Shown here piece by piece: positions 35,986 through 46,023 of a stretch of 64,000 nucleotides of DNA. The stretch lies in the NCBI RefSeq assembly GCF_000588875.1, contig NZ_JEMV01000003.1, positions 22,303 through 86,302 on the forward strand. The letters are read 5' to 3'. This DNA comes from Sphingobium sp. Ant17 (lineage in GTDB: Bacteria > Pseudomonadota > Alphaproteobacteria > Sphingomonadales > Sphingomonadaceae). A program made the translations under genes and the position numbers. Below the pieces are notes generated by a model. It worked only from the letters and a program-made list of their open reading frames with translations. It did not search any database and was not told the DNA's origin. The stretch's first letter is position 1, and each line of letters opens with the position of its first letter.

Positions 35986-36012
35986 CCCTCTCCCGTGAAA
36001 AACGGGAGAGGG
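35986..36012. repeat. Palindromic intergenic repeat, CCCTCTCCCG family
   Basis: An 11-base-pair stem CCCTCTCCCGT/ACGGGAGAGGG with loop GAAAA, preceded by ACCCTCACCCAA. The same core recurs at 53806-53829 and, in part, at 53684 and 11252. The flanking GGGTGAGGG/CCCTCACCC tract recurs at about 53712 and 53760. This is typical of a REP-like intergenic family. Confidence 0.7.
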
Positions 36013-36038
36013 CTAAGAGGGCAGAGCGCCTCACTCCT

Positions 36039-36359
36039 TTAATTACCTTCCGCGTCGACGGTGAACACCATGGGTTTGCCGCGGGAGGTGGGTTCCCAGC
36101 CGGCTTCCAGCGCGGCGCGGATGCCGCGGGCGATGATGGCGTCGTTGATCTGGAGACGGCCACGTTGCAGGCCTTTCAGCAGGCGCTTGGGCGGCGGAAA
36201 TTCGAGGAGCGCGCCGCGTTGCGTGTCTTTCTGCTGCAAGGCGATGGCCATGCCTTTCCACCCGTCAATGTCGCTCCATTGGGGTTCGCGGCGGAGTTCC
36301 CATTCATAGGTTTCGCCATCGACGTCGATGATACCGGCAAGGTTGTGCATATTTTGCAT
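36039..36359 (-). CDS. Conserved hypothetical protein, 106 residues
   Basis: Starts [20 protein letters not shown] from the ATG at 36357-36359. The frame is open upstream, but that part overlaps recR and reads as shadow. The product is a mixed-charge soluble protein ([20 protein letters not shown], later [20 protein letters not shown]), with no membrane segment and no named domain. It lies downstream of recR on the same strand, with a 65-base gap. The clean protein-like composition argues that it is real. Confidence 0.55.
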   Translation of the reverse strand: MQNMHNLAGIIDVDGETYEWELRREPQWSDIDGWKGMAIALQQKDTQRGALLEFPPPKRLLKGLQRGRLQINDAIIARGIRAALEAGWEPTSRGKPMVFTVDAEGN

Positions 36360-36424
36360 GGCCTGCGCATAGCAGGACTGGCGGGATAGGCCAGCTATTG
36401 CGGTGAGACTTGCGCGGTTGCCCC

Positions 36425-37020
36425 CTACCCCACCGGCCTTCTGGCGCGGAGTGCCTGGCGAGCGTGCCTTCGTCGAGATAGTCGAGTTCGCCGCCGACGG
36501 GCACGCCATGGGCCAGTTGGGTCAGCCGAATGGGGAAGCGTTCGAGCCGTTCGGCGAGATAATGGGCGGTCGTCTGGCCTTCGAGCGTGGCGTTCATGGC
36601 GAGAACGACCTCGTCCACCCCGCCCTGTTCCAGCCGGGTGACCAGCGCGTCGATGGTCAAGTCCTCCGGCCGGATGCCTTCGAGCGCGGACAGCCGCCCG
36701 CCCAGCACATGGAAGCGGCCGGGGAAAAGCCGCGACTTATCGAGCGCCCATAGATCCGCAACATCCTCCACCACGCAGAGCGCGCGTGGATCGCGGCGCG
36801 CATCCTTGCAGATGCCGCAGGGATCGACCGTGTCGACATTGCCGCAGACATGGCAGGTGACGAGCCGCTCGTTCACCGCCTCCAGCGCGCGCAATAGCGG
36901 GGCCATCGCCACCTCGCGCTTCTTGATGAGGTGCAGCACCGCGCGGCGCGCCGAGCGCGGCCCAAGGCCGGGCAGGCGGGAGAGCGCCTGGGTCAACGCT
37001 TCGATTTCGGGAGAGGCCAT
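36425..37020 (-). CDS. recR: Recombination protein RecR (C-terminal frameshift)
   Basis: From ATG 37018-37020 the protein has the helix-hairpin-helix [16 protein letters not shown], the four-cysteine zinc finger [16 protein letters not shown], and the Toprim domain ([37 protein letters not shown]). After DEGTLA the frame breaks at about 36461. One C added to GCCAGGC gives the normal ending [10 protein letters not shown] and a stop at 36425. Repaired length is about 198 residues. RecR works with RecFO to load RecA at gaps. Confidence 0.93.
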
Positions 37021-37073
37021 GCTGTGAGATAAGGGGTTGCAACCCGTCCCGACAAGAGCTTTGAGCAATTGCT

Positions 37074-37982
37074 ATGCGTATCATTTATATGGGCACTCCC
37101 GAATTCGCGGTTCCCGCACTCGACGCGCTGATGGCGGCGGGGCATCAGATCATGGCGGTCTATAGCCAGCCGCCCCGCCCCGCCGGACGCGGCAAGGCAT
37201 TGCGGCCCTCCCCCGTCCACCAACGGGCCGAAGCGCTCGGGATAGAGGTGCGGACGCCCGTGTCGCTGAAAGACCCGGAGGTGCAGGCCGCCTTTGTGGC
37301 GCTCGACGCCGATGTCGCGGTGGTGGCGGCCTATGGCTTGATCCTGCCGCGCGCGATTCTCGCTGCGCCAAGCCACGGCTGCATGAATATCCATGCGTCG
37401 CTGTTGCCGCGCTGGCGCGGGGCAGCACCGATTCAGCGGGCGGTATTGGCGGGCGACAATGTCACCGGCGTCACCATCATGGATATGGAAGCGGGTCTCG
37501 ACACCGGGCCGATGCGGGCCAAATATGTGACGCCCGTGGAGGGCAAGACGGCAGGCGCACTGACCGACGAACTGGCAGTGGGGGGCGCGGCGCTGATGGT
37601 GGAGGTGCTGGACGACATCACGCTGCACCCGGCCATGGCGCAACCGGACGAAGGCGTGACCTATGCCGCCAAGATCGACAAGGCCGAAGCGCGGATCGAT
37701 TTCACGCGCTCGGCGATTCAGGTCGAGCGACAAGTTCGCGCCTTCAATCCCTTCCCCGGCGCCTTTTTCGAATATGGCGGGGAGCGGTTCCGCATATTGG
37801 CGGCGCATGTCGAGCATGAGGATGGTGCAGCGGGCGCGATGCTGGACGATGCGCTGCTGATCGGCTGCGGCCATGGCGCGATCCGCCCGACGCTGATCCA
37901 GCGCGCGGGCAAGGCGGCGATGACGCCGGACGACTTGCTGCGCGGGTTCGACATGCCGACGGGGAGCCGGGTGGATGGATGA
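37074..37982 (+). CDS. fmt: Methionyl-tRNA formyltransferase
   Basis: This 302-residue enzyme begins [19 protein letters not shown]. The formyltransferase core has the catalytic asparagine and histidine in [16 protein letters not shown], and aspartate in [11 protein letters not shown]. The C-terminal OB-like tRNA-binding domain starts near residue 205. It formylates Met-tRNAfMet with 10-formyl-THF. It diverges from recR, and its stop overlaps the start of truA by eight bases. Confidence 0.96.
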   Translation: MRIIYMGTPEFAVPALDALMAAGHQIMAVYSQPPRPAGRGKALRPSPVHQRAEALGIEVRTPVSLKDPEVQAAFVALDADVAVVAAYGLILPRAILAAPSHGCMNIHASLLPRWRGAAPIQRAVLAGDNVTGVTIMDMEAGLDTGPMRAKYVTPVEGKTAGALTDELAVGGAALMVEVLDDITLHPAMAQPDEGVTYAAKIDKAEARIDFTRSAIQVERQVRAFNPFPGAFFEYGGERFRILAAHVEHEDGAAGAMLDDALLIGCGHGAIRPTLIQRAGKAAMTPDDLLRGFDMPTGSRVDG

Positions 37983-38757
37983 CCCGGAGACGGGCCTGAC
38001 CCGCTTCGCGTTCACGGTCGAATTTGACGGGCGGCCCTTCATGGGGTGGCAGCGGCAGAGCCATGGGCCAAGCGTGCAGCAGGCAATCGAAGATGCCATT
38101 CATGCGATGACCGGGGAGCAGGTGGCGGTGCATGCCGCCGGACGAACCGACGCGGGCGTTCACGGGCTGGCGATGCGGGCGCATGCCGATGTGGCCAAGA
38201 CGATCACCCCGTTCCGGCTGATGGAGGGGATCAACGCGCTGATGCGGCCGCATCCGGTGGCGATATTGGCGTGCGAGGTCGTGCCCAATGATTGGCATGC
38301 GCGCTTTGCCTGCCTTGGTCGATCCTATGTCTATCGCATCGTCAATCGCCGCGCGCCGCTGACGGTCGAACGGGGGCTGGCCTGGCAAGTAGCGCAGCCG
38401 CTGGACGCCGACGCAATGCAGGCGGCGGCGCAGTTGCTGGTGGGGCTGCATGATTTCACGACGTTTCGGTCGGCCCATTGCCAGTCGGCCAGCCCGGTCA
38501 AGACGCTCGACCGGCTTCATGTGGAGCGGGACGGCGAGCGCGTCGCCATTCATGCGAGCGCGCGCTCCTTCCTGCATCATCAGGTGCGGTCGATGGTCGG
38601 GTGCCTAGCGCTGGTGGGCCTGGGACGCTGGTCTGCGGATGATCTGCGCGCGGCGCTCGATGCGAAGGACCGCGCCGCGCTGGGGCTCAACGCGCCGCCC
38701 GACGGGCTTTATTTCGTGGCGGCACACTATCCGGGCCGGGAAGATCGCCGACCCTAA
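37975..38757 (+). CDS. truA: tRNA pseudouridine synthase A
   Basis: A 260-residue protein beginning [20 protein letters not shown]. The catalytic aspartate lies in [27 protein letters not shown] and [17 protein letters not shown] are conserved TruA blocks. It makes pseudouridine at positions 38-40 of the tRNA anticodon arm. Its start overlaps fmt by eight bases. Its last 71 bases overlap the 3' end of the convergent GGDEF gene. Confidence 0.95.
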   Translation: MDDPETGLTRFAFTVEFDGRPFMGWQRQSHGPSVQQAIEDAIHAMTGEQVAVHAAGRTDAGVHGLAMRAHADVAKTITPFRLMEGINALMRPHPVAILACEVVPNDWHARFACLGRSYVYRIVNRRAPLTVERGLAWQVAQPLDADAMQAAAQLLVGLHDFTTFRSAHCQSASPVKTLDRLHVERDGERVAIHASARSFLHHQVRSMVGCLALVGLGRWSADDLRAALDAKDRAALGLNAPPDGLYFVAAHYPGREDRRP

Positions 38758-39676
38758 GCTGATTGCGGCCGCCGCGCTTGGCTGCAAGCATGGCCGTGTC
38801 GGCACAGTCGATCAGCGCTTCAAGGTCATGCGCCCCGCTCGCGGTCACCAGCCCGAACGAGCCGCTGATCCCGCCGCAGCGCGCAGTCAGAGCATGGCGC
38901 AATGCATCGCCCAGCGCTGCCGCTGTCGGCGCATCGCGCATGGGCAGCAGGAGCAGAAATTCGTCGCCACCCACCCGCGCGACGGCATCGATGGCACCTG
39001 TATGATCCATCAGCAGCCGCGCCACGTCGGCAAGGCAAGCGTCGCCCGCCGCATGGCCGCGGCTGTCGTTCAATTGCTTGAACCCGTCGAGATCGAGGAA
39101 GATGAGGCTGACCGGCTGACCGGTGTGCGCGGCATCAGCCAGAATGGCGTCAGCGCGGTTCGCCAGCCCCCGCCGGTTGAGCAGGCCGGTCAGCGGATCA
39201 TGCACGGCTTCGAAACTGGCACGGCGCAGGTCGGACAGATCCTCGATCACTGCGACGAACAGTTCGGGCTGCCCCGCTGCGTCGCGCACCATCGACACGG
39301 TCAGGTTGACCCAGACGATACCGCCATCCGCGCGGATGTAGCGTTTTTCCAGGGTGTAACGCGGTATCTCGCCGGCATGGAGACGCGCCAGCAACGCTTC
39401 GTCGGTATCGAGATCGTCGGGATGGGTGATCCGCTGGAAACCGACCTGCAATAGCGTATCGGCATCATGCCCGCTGATTTCGCAGAATCGGGGGTTCACC
39501 AGCAGAAAGTGGCCATCCAGGCCCGCATGGGCGATGCCCACCGGCGCATGGTGAAAGGTCGCCTCGAACCGGCGCTGCGCCAGCGCCAGTTCGGCGACGA
39601 GATGGTCGTAAGAAATGGAGGCGACGCCTCCTTCGATGTTCGATTGGTCGAAATGCCGATGCGACTGCCTGCTCAT
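38687..39676 (-). CDS. PAS-GGDEF diguanylate cyclase
   Basis: A 329-residue protein without membrane segments. It has a PAS domain at about 30-150 ([34 protein letters not shown], then a PAC-like [16 protein letters not shown]). A GGDEF domain at about 158-310 has [25 protein letters not shown] and the active-site [12 protein letters not shown]. No RxxD inhibitory site is obvious just upstream of VGGDEF. It should make cyclic di-GMP in response to a cytoplasmic cue sensed by PAS. It stands alone, and its 3' end overlaps truA on the opposite strand. Confidence 0.9.
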   Translation of the reverse strand: MSRQSHRHFDQSNIEGGVASISYDHLVAELALAQRRFEATFHHAPVGIAHAGLDGHFLLVNPRFCEISGHDADTLLQVGFQRITHPDDLDTDEALLARLHAGEIPRYTLEKRYIRADGGIVWVNLTVSMVRDAAGQPELFVAVIEDLSDLRRASFEAVHDPLTGLLNRRGLANRADAILADAAHTGQPVSLIFLDLDGFKQLNDSRGHAAGDACLADVARLLMDHTGAIDAVARVGGDEFLLLLPMRDAPTAAALGDALRHALTARCGGISGSFGLVTASGAHDLEALIDCADTAMLAAKRGGRNQLRVGDLPGPDSVPPRNKARRAAR

Positions 39677-39738
39677 GCCCCCTCATGCGACCGGGAGGGT
39701 AAACAGGGTCTTATCTCATGGTCGCGGGGTGAAAGAAA

Positions 39739-40470
39739 TCAGAGCCGGGTGCGGAACGGGGTGAAGTTGGTGCCTGCGTCGTAAACGTCCAGCCCTTCGC
39801 GCCGCTTGAGCGCGTTGACGACGATGTAGGTGACGGGGGTGAGCAACGCTTCCCAGCCGACCTTCATCGCCCAGTTGGTGACCATGACGGTCAGCACCTG
39901 CGCATCGGTCCAGTTTCCGTAGAAGGCGAGCGGGTAGAAGAGCAGGCTGTCCACCCCCTGCCCCACGATGGTCGAGCCGATCGTGCGCATCCACAGATGC
40001 TTGCCCTGGGTCAGCAGCTTCATGCGGGCGAGGACGAAGCTGTTGGCGAGTTCCCCTGCCCAGAAGGCCGTGAGCGAAGCGAAGACGATGCGCCAGGTGC
40101 TGCCGAACACGGCTTCATAGGCTTCCTGCCCCGCCCAGCCTTCGGCCGGGGGCAGCACGACCACGACCCAGCTCATCAAGGCCATGAACAGCATCGCGGC
40201 AAAGCCCGCCCAGACGCAGCGGCGCGCGCGGGCATAGCCATAGACTTCGGTCAGCACGTCGCCGATCACATAGCCGAGCGGGAAGAAGAGGATACCAGCG
40301 CCAAAGGTGACGCCGCCCAGCGTCGATAATTTGGCTGCGCCGATCAGGTTGGAAAGCAGCAGGATCGCGACGAAGGCCGCCATCACGAAATCATAATAGC
40401 GTAGCGGCCGCGCACCCAGCGCGCCTGCATCGACCCTTTGAACCGCCCCGTCGCTCATCACGCCCTGCAT
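39739..40470 (-). CDS. yhhQ: Queuosine precursor transporter, YhhQ/VUT family
   Basis: This 243-residue protein has about six transmembrane helices and the family hallmarks FFPLGYVIGDVLTEVYGYARAR, WAGELANSFVLARMK and STIVGQGVDSLLFY. YhhQ takes up preQ0/preQ1 for queuosine synthesis. The start is ATG 40468-40470; ATG 40456-40458, behind AGGG, is an alternative that trims four residues. No preQ1 riboswitch is seen in the short leader before the tRNA gene on the other strand. Confidence 0.9.
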   Translation of the reverse strand: MQGVMSDGAVQRVDAGALGARPLRYYDFVMAAFVAILLLSNLIGAAKLSTLGGVTFGAGILFFPLGYVIGDVLTEVYGYARARRCVWAGFAAMLFMALMSWVVVVLPPAEGWAGQEAYEAVFGSTWRIVFASLTAFWAGELANSFVLARMKLLTQGKHLWMRTIGSTIVGQGVDSLLFYPLAFYGNWTDAQVLTVMVTNWAMKVGWEALLTPVTYIVVNALKRREGLDVYDAGTNFTPFRTRL

Positions 40471-40526
40471 ATCGCACAGTCGGGTGATTGCAAGCTGTCC
40501 CCAGCGTCGCTATCGAGCCTGCCCAA

Positions 40527-40603
40527 GGCCCCGTAGCTCAACTGGATAGAGCACCCGCCTTCTAAGCGGGATGTTGCGTGTTCGAGTCACGCCGGGGTCA
40601 CCA
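40527..40603 (+). tRNA. tRNA-Arg, anticodon UCU, CCA encoded
   Basis: A full cloverleaf can be drawn: acceptor GGCCCCG/CGGGGTC, D-arm GCTC...GAGC, anticodon stem CCCGC/GCGGG with loop CTTCTAA (anticodon TCT), T-arm GCGTG with TTCGAGT loop and CACGC, discriminator A and CCA. It decodes AGA (and AGG by wobble), codons that are rare in this G+C-rich gene set. It is transcribed divergently from yhhQ. Confidence 0.95.
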
Positions 40604-40656
40604 TCCACCCAACAGCGGCGCTGGCGGGACAGCCTGAGCCATCCCGCCTTTGCAGA

Positions 40657-41310
40657 TTACAGGATGGACTGGCCAGTCTTGGCCCAGTCCGCAGCGAAGC
40701 CTTCGAGCCCCTTGTCGGTCAGCACATGCTTGGACAGCATGCGGATGACGGCGGGCGGCGCGGTCATGACGTCGGCGCCGATCCGGGCGCTTTCCAGCAC
40801 ATGGATGGGGTGGCGGACGCTGGCGACCAGAATTTCGGTGTCGAAACCATAATTGTCGTAGATCAGGCGAATGTCCTGGATCAGCGCCATGCCGTCGAAG
40901 CCATTATCGTCATGGCGGCCGACGAAGGGCGAGATGAAGGATGCGCCGGCCTTCGCCGCGAGCAAAGCCTGATTGGCGGAGAAGCAGAGCGTGACGTTGA
41001 CGAGCGTACCCTCGTCGGTCAGCGCCTTGCAGGTCTTGAGGCCATCGATGGTCAGCGGCACCTTGATGCAGACATTGTCGGCGATCTTGCGCAGAACTTC
41101 GGCCTCTTTCATCATCGTCTCATGGTCGAGCGCGACGACTTCGGCGGAGACGGGGCCGTCGACCAGGCCGCAAATTTCCTCGACCACTTCGAGGAAGGCG
41201 CGGCCCGACTTGTGGATCAACGACGGGTTGGTGGTCACGCCGTCGAGCAGGCCAGTGGCGGCGAGATCGCGAATGTCGGCGGTGTCGGCGGTGTCGACGA
41301 AGAATTTCAT
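40657..41310 (-). CDS. fsa: Transaldolase-like fructose-6-phosphate aldolase
   Basis: A 217-residue short transaldolase starting [29 protein letters not shown] is followed by the Schiff-base lysine block [20 protein letters not shown] and [16 protein letters not shown]. The short length and the absence of dimer-interface extensions fit the FSA/TalC (MipB) group. Members either cleave fructose 6-phosphate or act as transaldolases. This gene may supply the pentose-phosphate transaldolase step. The neighbourhood does not distinguish these roles. Confidence 0.9.
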   Translation of the reverse strand: MKFFVDTADTADIRDLAATGLLDGVTTNPSLIHKSGRAFLEVVEEICGLVDGPVSAEVVALDHETMMKEAEVLRKIADNVCIKVPLTIDGLKTCKALTDEGTLVNVTLCFSANQALLAAKAGASFISPFVGRHDDNGFDGMALIQDIRLIYDNYGFDTEILVASVRHPIHVLESARIGADVMTAPPAVIRMLSKHVLTDKGLEGFAADWAKTGQSIL

Positions 41311-41451
41311 GGGTCTAGCGCTCCGGGGATGAATGAGTCGGTCCCCTTTAGCCGCTGGCCGCCGGTTTCGCCATCGTCGGCGGCGCAGGGCGGCAATTGC
41401 AACAAAGCGGCAACATGCATAAGGCGCGGACACCCCGCCAAAGGATATGCC

Positions 41452-42102
41452 ATGATGCTGTGCCGACTGATCATTGCCGTGTCGGTGCTGGCCATGCCCC
41501 TGCCCGTTCATGCGGCGACAGAAGAAAGCCAGGCGTGGTTGACCGAGATGGTGACGATCAAGGCGGGGCCGGCGGACATCATCACGATCGATTCGAGCCA
41601 GCGCGCGCGGTCGGACGGCCGAAGCGGCGGCGAGCAGTTTCTCAGCCGCATCGCCATCGACCACCGTATCGCCCCGGCCGTGCAACTGGGCGGGGGCTTT
41701 GCCTATCTCAAGAGCGAGGCGGACGAAGAGCTACGATTGTTCCAGCAAGTGACGCTGACCAAGGGCATCTGGCAGAGCCGCACCCGGATGGAACAGCGTT
41801 TCTTCGACACGGTCGACGCGCCAGTGTGGCGGCTGCGCCAGCGGCTGCAGGCGAGCGTTCCGATCGATGCGGCCAAGCAATGGACGATGGTTGCTGCGAC
41901 CGAAATCTTCTTCCACCTCAATCGCGGACGGCCCAACGACAAGACCGGCCTGGCGACGATGCGCCACCAAATCGGCCTGCGCCATCCGATCGCCAAGGGG
42001 GTCGATGCGCAGCTTCTATACATGCGGCAGCAGAGTTTTCGGGATGGACGGCCCGATGTCGTATCGCATGTGCCGTGGCTGACGCTGAGCTGGCGCATCT
42101 GA
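41452..42102 (+). CDS. Exported DUF2490 protein
   Basis: The 216-residue protein has a signal peptide ([22 protein letters not shown]). The mature part consists of alternating hydrophobic and polar residues in beta-strand-like stretches ([42 protein letters not shown]) and ends in aromatic LTLSWRI. That pattern fits a small outer-membrane beta-barrel of the DUF2490 family. The function is unknown. AAAGGATATGCC precedes the ATG. Confidence 0.75.
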   Translation: MMLCRLIIAVSVLAMPLPVHAATEESQAWLTEMVTIKAGPADIITIDSSQRARSDGRSGGEQFLSRIAIDHRIAPAVQLGGGFAYLKSEADEELRLFQQVTLTKGIWQSRTRMEQRFFDTVDAPVWRLRQRLQASVPIDAAKQWTMVAATEIFFHLNRGRPNDKTGLATMRHQIGLRHPIAKGVDAQLLYMRQQSFRDGRPDVVSHVPWLTLSWRI

Positions 42103-42147
42103 CGCGCGGCATTTGCGTGGCGGGCGGGAGGGGCTAAGGACGGTCTT

Positions 42148-44316
42148 ATGTCCCGCGCCCGTGTCCTCCTGCTCAATGCCGCCCTGGGGCCGCTCGACTA
42201 TCGCGTGCCGCATGGGATGAGCGTGAAACCCGGCAGCATCGTCGTCGCGCCGCTGGGGCCGCGCCAGCTGGTGGGCGTGGTGTGGGAGGAGGAGAGCTTT
42301 CCCGATGTGGAGAGCGTGGGCGACAACCGACTGCGCAACTTGCTTGAACTGGTCGATGCGCCGCCCCTGCCCGCGCCACTGCGCCGCCTGATCGAATGGA
42401 CGGCGGATTATTATCTCAGCCCTCCCGCCGCCGTGCTGCGGATGGCGCTGGCGTCGATGGCGGCGCTGGAGGGGACGCGTACCGTCATCGAATATAAGGC
42501 GACCGGGACGGTGCCCGAACGAATGACCGAGCAGCGCGCACAAGCGCTGGAGCGGATCGGCGAGCGGCAAGGGCTGGTGCGCGAACTGGCGATGATCGGC
42601 GGGGTCAGCGATGCGGTGATCCGTGGTCTCATCAAACAGGATGTGTTCGAGCCGGTCGAGGTGAGCGTCGATACGCCCTTCCCCCTGCCCGATCCCGATC
42701 ATGCGCCGCCGGCCTTGTCGGACGCTCAAAAGACGGCGGCGACCACCATGGCCGATGCGGTGCGGGCGCAGGATTTTGCCCCCTTCCTGCTCGATGGGGT
42801 CACCGGGTCGGGCAAGACCGAGGTGTATTTCGAGGCGATCGCGGCGGCCATGCGCGCGGGGCGGCAGGTATTGGTGCTGCTGCCCGAAATTGCGCTGACC
42901 GAGCCGTTTCTGGAGCGGTTCGAAAAGCGGTTCGGCACGGTGCCGGTGAATTGGCATAGCGGGCTGCGCCAGACCGAGCGGCGGCGGGCGTGGCGGGCCA
43001 TTGCGGCGGGCGAAGCGCAGGTGGTGGTGGGGGCGCGGTCGGCGCTGTTCCTGCCCTATCCCAACCTTGGCCTCATCGTCGTCGATGAAGCGCATGAGGC
43101 CAGCTTCAAGCAGGAGGATGGCGTCCATTATCATGCGCGTGACGTGGCGGTGATGCGCGGCCTCATTGAGAAATTCCCCGTCATCCTGGCGTCCGCCACC
43201 CCCGCGATCGAGACGCGGCATCAGGTGGAACTGGGCCGCTATGTCGAGATCAAATTGCCGTCGCGCTATGGCGGGGCGGAGATGCCGCATATCGAAGGCG
43301 TCAACCTGCTGACCGATCCGCCCGAACGCGGGCGCTGGATCGCGCCGCCGCTGGTCAAGGCGATCGACGAGACGATGGCAAAGGGCGAGCAGAGCTTGCT
43401 GTTCCTCAACCGGCGCGGCTATGCGCCGCTAACGCTGTGCCGCCATTGCGGCTATCGCTTCCAATGCCCCAATTGCACCGCCTGGATGGTCGAGCATCGG
43501 CTGTCGCATCGGCTGGCCTGCCATCATTGCGGCCATGTCGTGCCCGCGCCGCGCTTCTGCCCGGACTGCAAAGAGGAGGACAGCCTGGTCGCCTGCGGGC
43601 CGGGGGTCGAGCGAATCGCGGACGAGGTGAAGGCGCTGTGGCCGCTGGCGCGGATTGCCATCGCCACGTCGGACACGCTGTTTTCACCGGCCAAGGCGGC
43701 GGATTTCGTCAAGTCGGTGGAGGCGGGCGACATCGACATCATCGTCGGCACGCAGTTGGTCACCAAAGGCTATCATTTTCCGAACCTGACGCTGGTGGGG
43801 GTGATCGACGCCGATCTGGGGCTGGAGGGGGGCGACCTGCGCGCGGCCGAACGGACCTTCCAGCAGATCGTCCAGGTCGCCGGGCGCGCGGGGCGTGGGG
43901 CCAAGCCGGGGCGGGTGTTCATCCAGACGCGGATGCCCGGCAGCGAGGTCATTCAGGCGCTGATCGATGGCGACACCGAGCGATTCTATGCGGTGGAAAC
44001 CGAGCATCGGCGGCGGGCCAACGCCCCGCCCTTCGGCCGCTTTGCCGCGATCATCATTTCGAGCGAGGATGCGGACGAGGCCGCGCAGGTGGCCCGGCTG
44101 ATCGGCAAATCCGCGCCAGTGATCGACGGGATGCGAGTCTATGGCCCGGCCCCGCCTCCGCTGTCGGTCTTGCGCGGGCGGCATCGGCACCGGTTGCTGA
44201 TCCACGCCACGCGGCAAGTGGATATCCAATCCGCGATCCGCGAATGGCTGAGTAACATTGTGTGGAAATCAGGGACGCGGGTGGCGGTGGACGTCGACCC
44301 CTATAGTTTCATGTGA
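42148..44316 (+). CDS. priA: Primosomal protein N' (PriA helicase)
   Basis: A 722-residue superfamily 2 helicase. The N-terminal 3'-DNA-binding domain starts VLLLNAALGPLDYRVPHG. Walker A is GVTGSGKTEVYF, the DEAH box is VVDEAHEASFKQEDG, and the zinc-binding region carries paired CxxC motifs (LCRHCGYRFQCPNC, ACHHCG, FCPDC). The helicase C domain has GTQLVTKGYHFPN. PriA restarts stalled replication forks. The stop codon overlaps the DUF1289 start (ATGTGATG). Confidence 0.96.
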   Translation: MSRARVLLLNAALGPLDYRVPHGMSVKPGSIVVAPLGPRQLVGVVWEEESFPDVESVGDNRLRNLLELVDAPPLPAPLRRLIEWTADYYLSPPAAVLRMALASMAALEGTRTVIEYKATGTVPERMTEQRAQALERIGERQGLVRELAMIGGVSDAVIRGLIKQDVFEPVEVSVDTPFPLPDPDHAPPALSDAQKTAATTMADAVRAQDFAPFLLDGVTGSGKTEVYFEAIAAAMRAGRQVLVLLPEIALTEPFLERFEKRFGTVPVNWHSGLRQTERRRAWRAIAAGEAQVVVGARSALFLPYPNLGLIVVDEAHEASFKQEDGVHYHARDVAVMRGLIEKFPVILASATPAIETRHQVELGRYVEIKLPSRYGGAEMPHIEGVNLLTDPPERGRWIAPPLVKAIDETMAKGEQSLLFLNRRGYAPLTLCRHCGYRFQCPNCTAWMVEHRLSHRLACHHCGHVVPAPRFCPDCKEEDSLVACGPGVERIADEVKALWPLARIAIATSDTLFSPAKAADFVKSVEAGDIDIIVGTQLVTKGYHFPNLTLVGVIDADLGLEGGDLRAAERTFQQIVQVAGRAGRGAKPGRVFIQTRMPGSEVIQALIDGDTERFYAVETEHRRRANAPPFGRFAAIIISSEDADEAAQVARLIGKSAPVIDGMRVYGPAPPPLSVLRGRHRHRLLIHATRQVDIQSAIREWLSNIVWKSGTRVAVDVDPYSFM

Positions 44317-44519
44317 TGGAGACACCCTGCCGTAATTTGTGCGCGCTCGATGCCGCGCGCACGACCTGCACCGGTTGCGGGCGGACGATCGACGAGATCG
44401 TCCATTGGCGCAGCCTGACCGACGCGCAGCGCGCCGCCGTTATGATGCGGGTGCAGGACTTTGCGCCTTCGCCGCGCCCTTCGGCATTTTCGCCGCCTGC
44501 GCGTCGAACTGAGCCTTGA
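44316..44519 (+). CDS. DUF1289 small cysteine-containing protein
   Basis: A 67-residue protein starting METPCRNLCALDAARTTCTG. It has the DUF1289 pattern C-x3-C-x8-C-x2-C (CRNLC, CTGCGRT) and the block IDEIVHWRSLTDAQRAAV. The family is a putative iron-sulfur or zinc-binding protein of unknown role. The start overlaps the priA stop by one base, and the 3' end overlaps the convergent metalloprotease gene by about 80 bases. The last 20 residues lie in that overlap and are not family-like. Confidence 0.8.
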   Translation: METPCRNLCALDAARTTCTGCGRTIDEIVHWRSLTDAQRAAVMMRVQDFAPSPRPSAFSPPARRTEP

Positions 44520-45951
44520 GCCGGATCGCACTGTCGCGCATTCCCGAACCATGGGGCGAGTAAGCGATCGGGTCGAGCAGGGTCGAGGCAGCGGCAAAGT
44601 CACCGCGAATCGCCATGGCATTGGCGAAATTGAAGCGGTAATTGGGGTTTTGCGGTAACAGGCTGAAGGCTTTGTAGAGACCATCATAGCCCAGGTCAGG
44701 CATTTTGCCGCCCCGCATCGCATGATAGCGATAGAAGAGCGCCAGCGGGACCGGGTCTTCTGTATCGGCGCGGTTGGCGCGGACGATCGATGTCAGCGCG
44801 GCCTTCCAGTCCTCCGGCTTGTCGCTATCGTTCGCGCGTTCCAACAGCACTTCCGCTCGGACGGCATAGCCGCGCGAGGATTGCGGATCGACGGCGATGG
44901 CACGGTCGGCAGCGGCGAGCGCGGCGTCCTTATCCTCGGCCTTCCATTCCGCTTCGGCCAATAAAGCCAGCGCATAGGCGTTGTCGGGATATTGGGCGGC
45001 GATGGTGCGGATGGCGGCGACGATGTCGGGCAGGTCTTCGGTCTTGGGGCGATGGGTGAGCCGCAGTTCCTCCTCCATCAACGCGGCCTGAGCCGGATCG
45101 ACGGGATCGAGCGTGATCGCCCCGATCGCCAATTCCTTGGGCGTCAGCACGCTGATAAAATGCTTCTTCCGCATATAGGCCTTCACGTCCTTTTCCAGAC
45201 CCTCCAGCCCACCTTCGAAATAGTCGGCCACGTCCATGTCCGGCGCGCCTTCTGCGACGCCCGTAAGATAGCGCCTTATTTCGTCTGCGCGGTTCGATTT
45301 ATGCTGGAAATAATAATGGGTGAGCAGCCAGGCCGTGCCATAATAGCGGTCGCCATCGCGCTGGCTCAAACCCTTGGTGTCGCGCGCCAGCAGATCTTTG
45401 AGCGGATAGGGTTGGCCCAGCACCAATCCCGGCACCCGCGCCATTGGAATATGGCCGAACTGAATTGACCCGTCCTTCGGAAATTTCACGACCGAGAAAA
45501 ATTCGGCGAACCCCTCCACGAACCAGGCCGGGTAAGCCGCCGGGAAATGATGGAGCATGAAATGATGGGCATATTCATGGAAAAGAATTTCCTCCGCCCC
45601 GATACCGAACTGACCGTTCTTGGCTTCACGGGAGAGGAAGGCATAGGCATTGCGGTTGGACGTGGTGTAAAAGCCCTTCAGATTGCGATTGTCCGCGAGA
45701 TCCTGCACCTTGCGATCGTTGGACAATAGATAGACTTTGACCGTGCTGCCCTGCTGGGCGTCCGTCACATTATAGAGGCGGCGCAACAGAAAATCGAACT
45801 TCTCCAGCCGCTCGGCAAAGTCATGCAGCGTCCTGTCCTTGCCCTCGCTATAAACAGTGAAATGGTCGGTCCTGGCCTGCCACCAGTTCGCCTGTGCGAC
45901 GCCGGGCAGCGCGAGCATCAGCGCAGCCAGGGCTTTCATCCAGAATCGCAT
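44440..45951 (-). CDS. Exported gluzincin-like metallopeptidase with C-terminal TPR region
   Basis: A 503-residue protein from ATG 45949-45951, behind GGGGGTTTG. It has a signal peptide (ALAALMLALPGVAQA-N). The peptidase region includes EEILFHEYAHHFMLHHFP (zinc HExxH) and the downstream glutamate in FVEGFAEFFS, as in DUF1570/gluzincin enzymes. From about residue 290 tetratricopeptide-like repeats appear (ALALLAEAEWKAEDKDAALA and ASTLLDPIAYSP). It is probably a periplasmic protease or peptidase-fold adaptor; no substrate is known. Confidence 0.78.
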   Translation of the reverse strand: MRFWMKALAALMLALPGVAQANWWQARTDHFTVYSEGKDRTLHDFAERLEKFDFLLRRLYNVTDAQQGSTVKVYLLSNDRKVQDLADNRNLKGFYTTSNRNAYAFLSREAKNGQFGIGAEEILFHEYAHHFMLHHFPAAYPAWFVEGFAEFFSVVKFPKDGSIQFGHIPMARVPGLVLGQPYPLKDLLARDTKGLSQRDGDRYYGTAWLLTHYYFQHKSNRADEIRRYLTGVAEGAPDMDVADYFEGGLEGLEKDVKAYMRKKHFISVLTPKELAIGAITLDPVDPAQAALMEEELRLTHRPKTEDLPDIVAAIRTIAAQYPDNAYALALLAEAEWKAEDKDAALAAADRAIAVDPQSSRGYAVRAEVLLERANDSDKPEDWKAALTSIVRANRADTEDPVPLALFYRYHAMRGGKMPDLGYDGLYKAFSLLPQNPNYRFNFANAMAIRGDFAAASTLLDPIAYSPHGSGMRDSAIRLKAQFDAQAAKMPKGAAKAQSPAPAS

Positions 45952-46023
45952 CAAACCCCCCATATCCAAACCCGTCGCCAGAGTGGCCGAGCGATATGAC
46001 GTTGGAAAGACCCAATCAATCCG

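Noticed and set aside
40380..40530. preQ1 riboswitch upstream of yhhQ
   Set aside because: The leader is only about 55 bases before the tRNA gene and lacks the aptamer's stem and A-rich tail.
40726..41451. Plus-strand open frame running into the DUF2490 gene as an N-terminal extension
   Set aside because: The upstream part is antisense to fsa and unlike any protein. A signal peptide begins at ATG 41452, which marks the true start.
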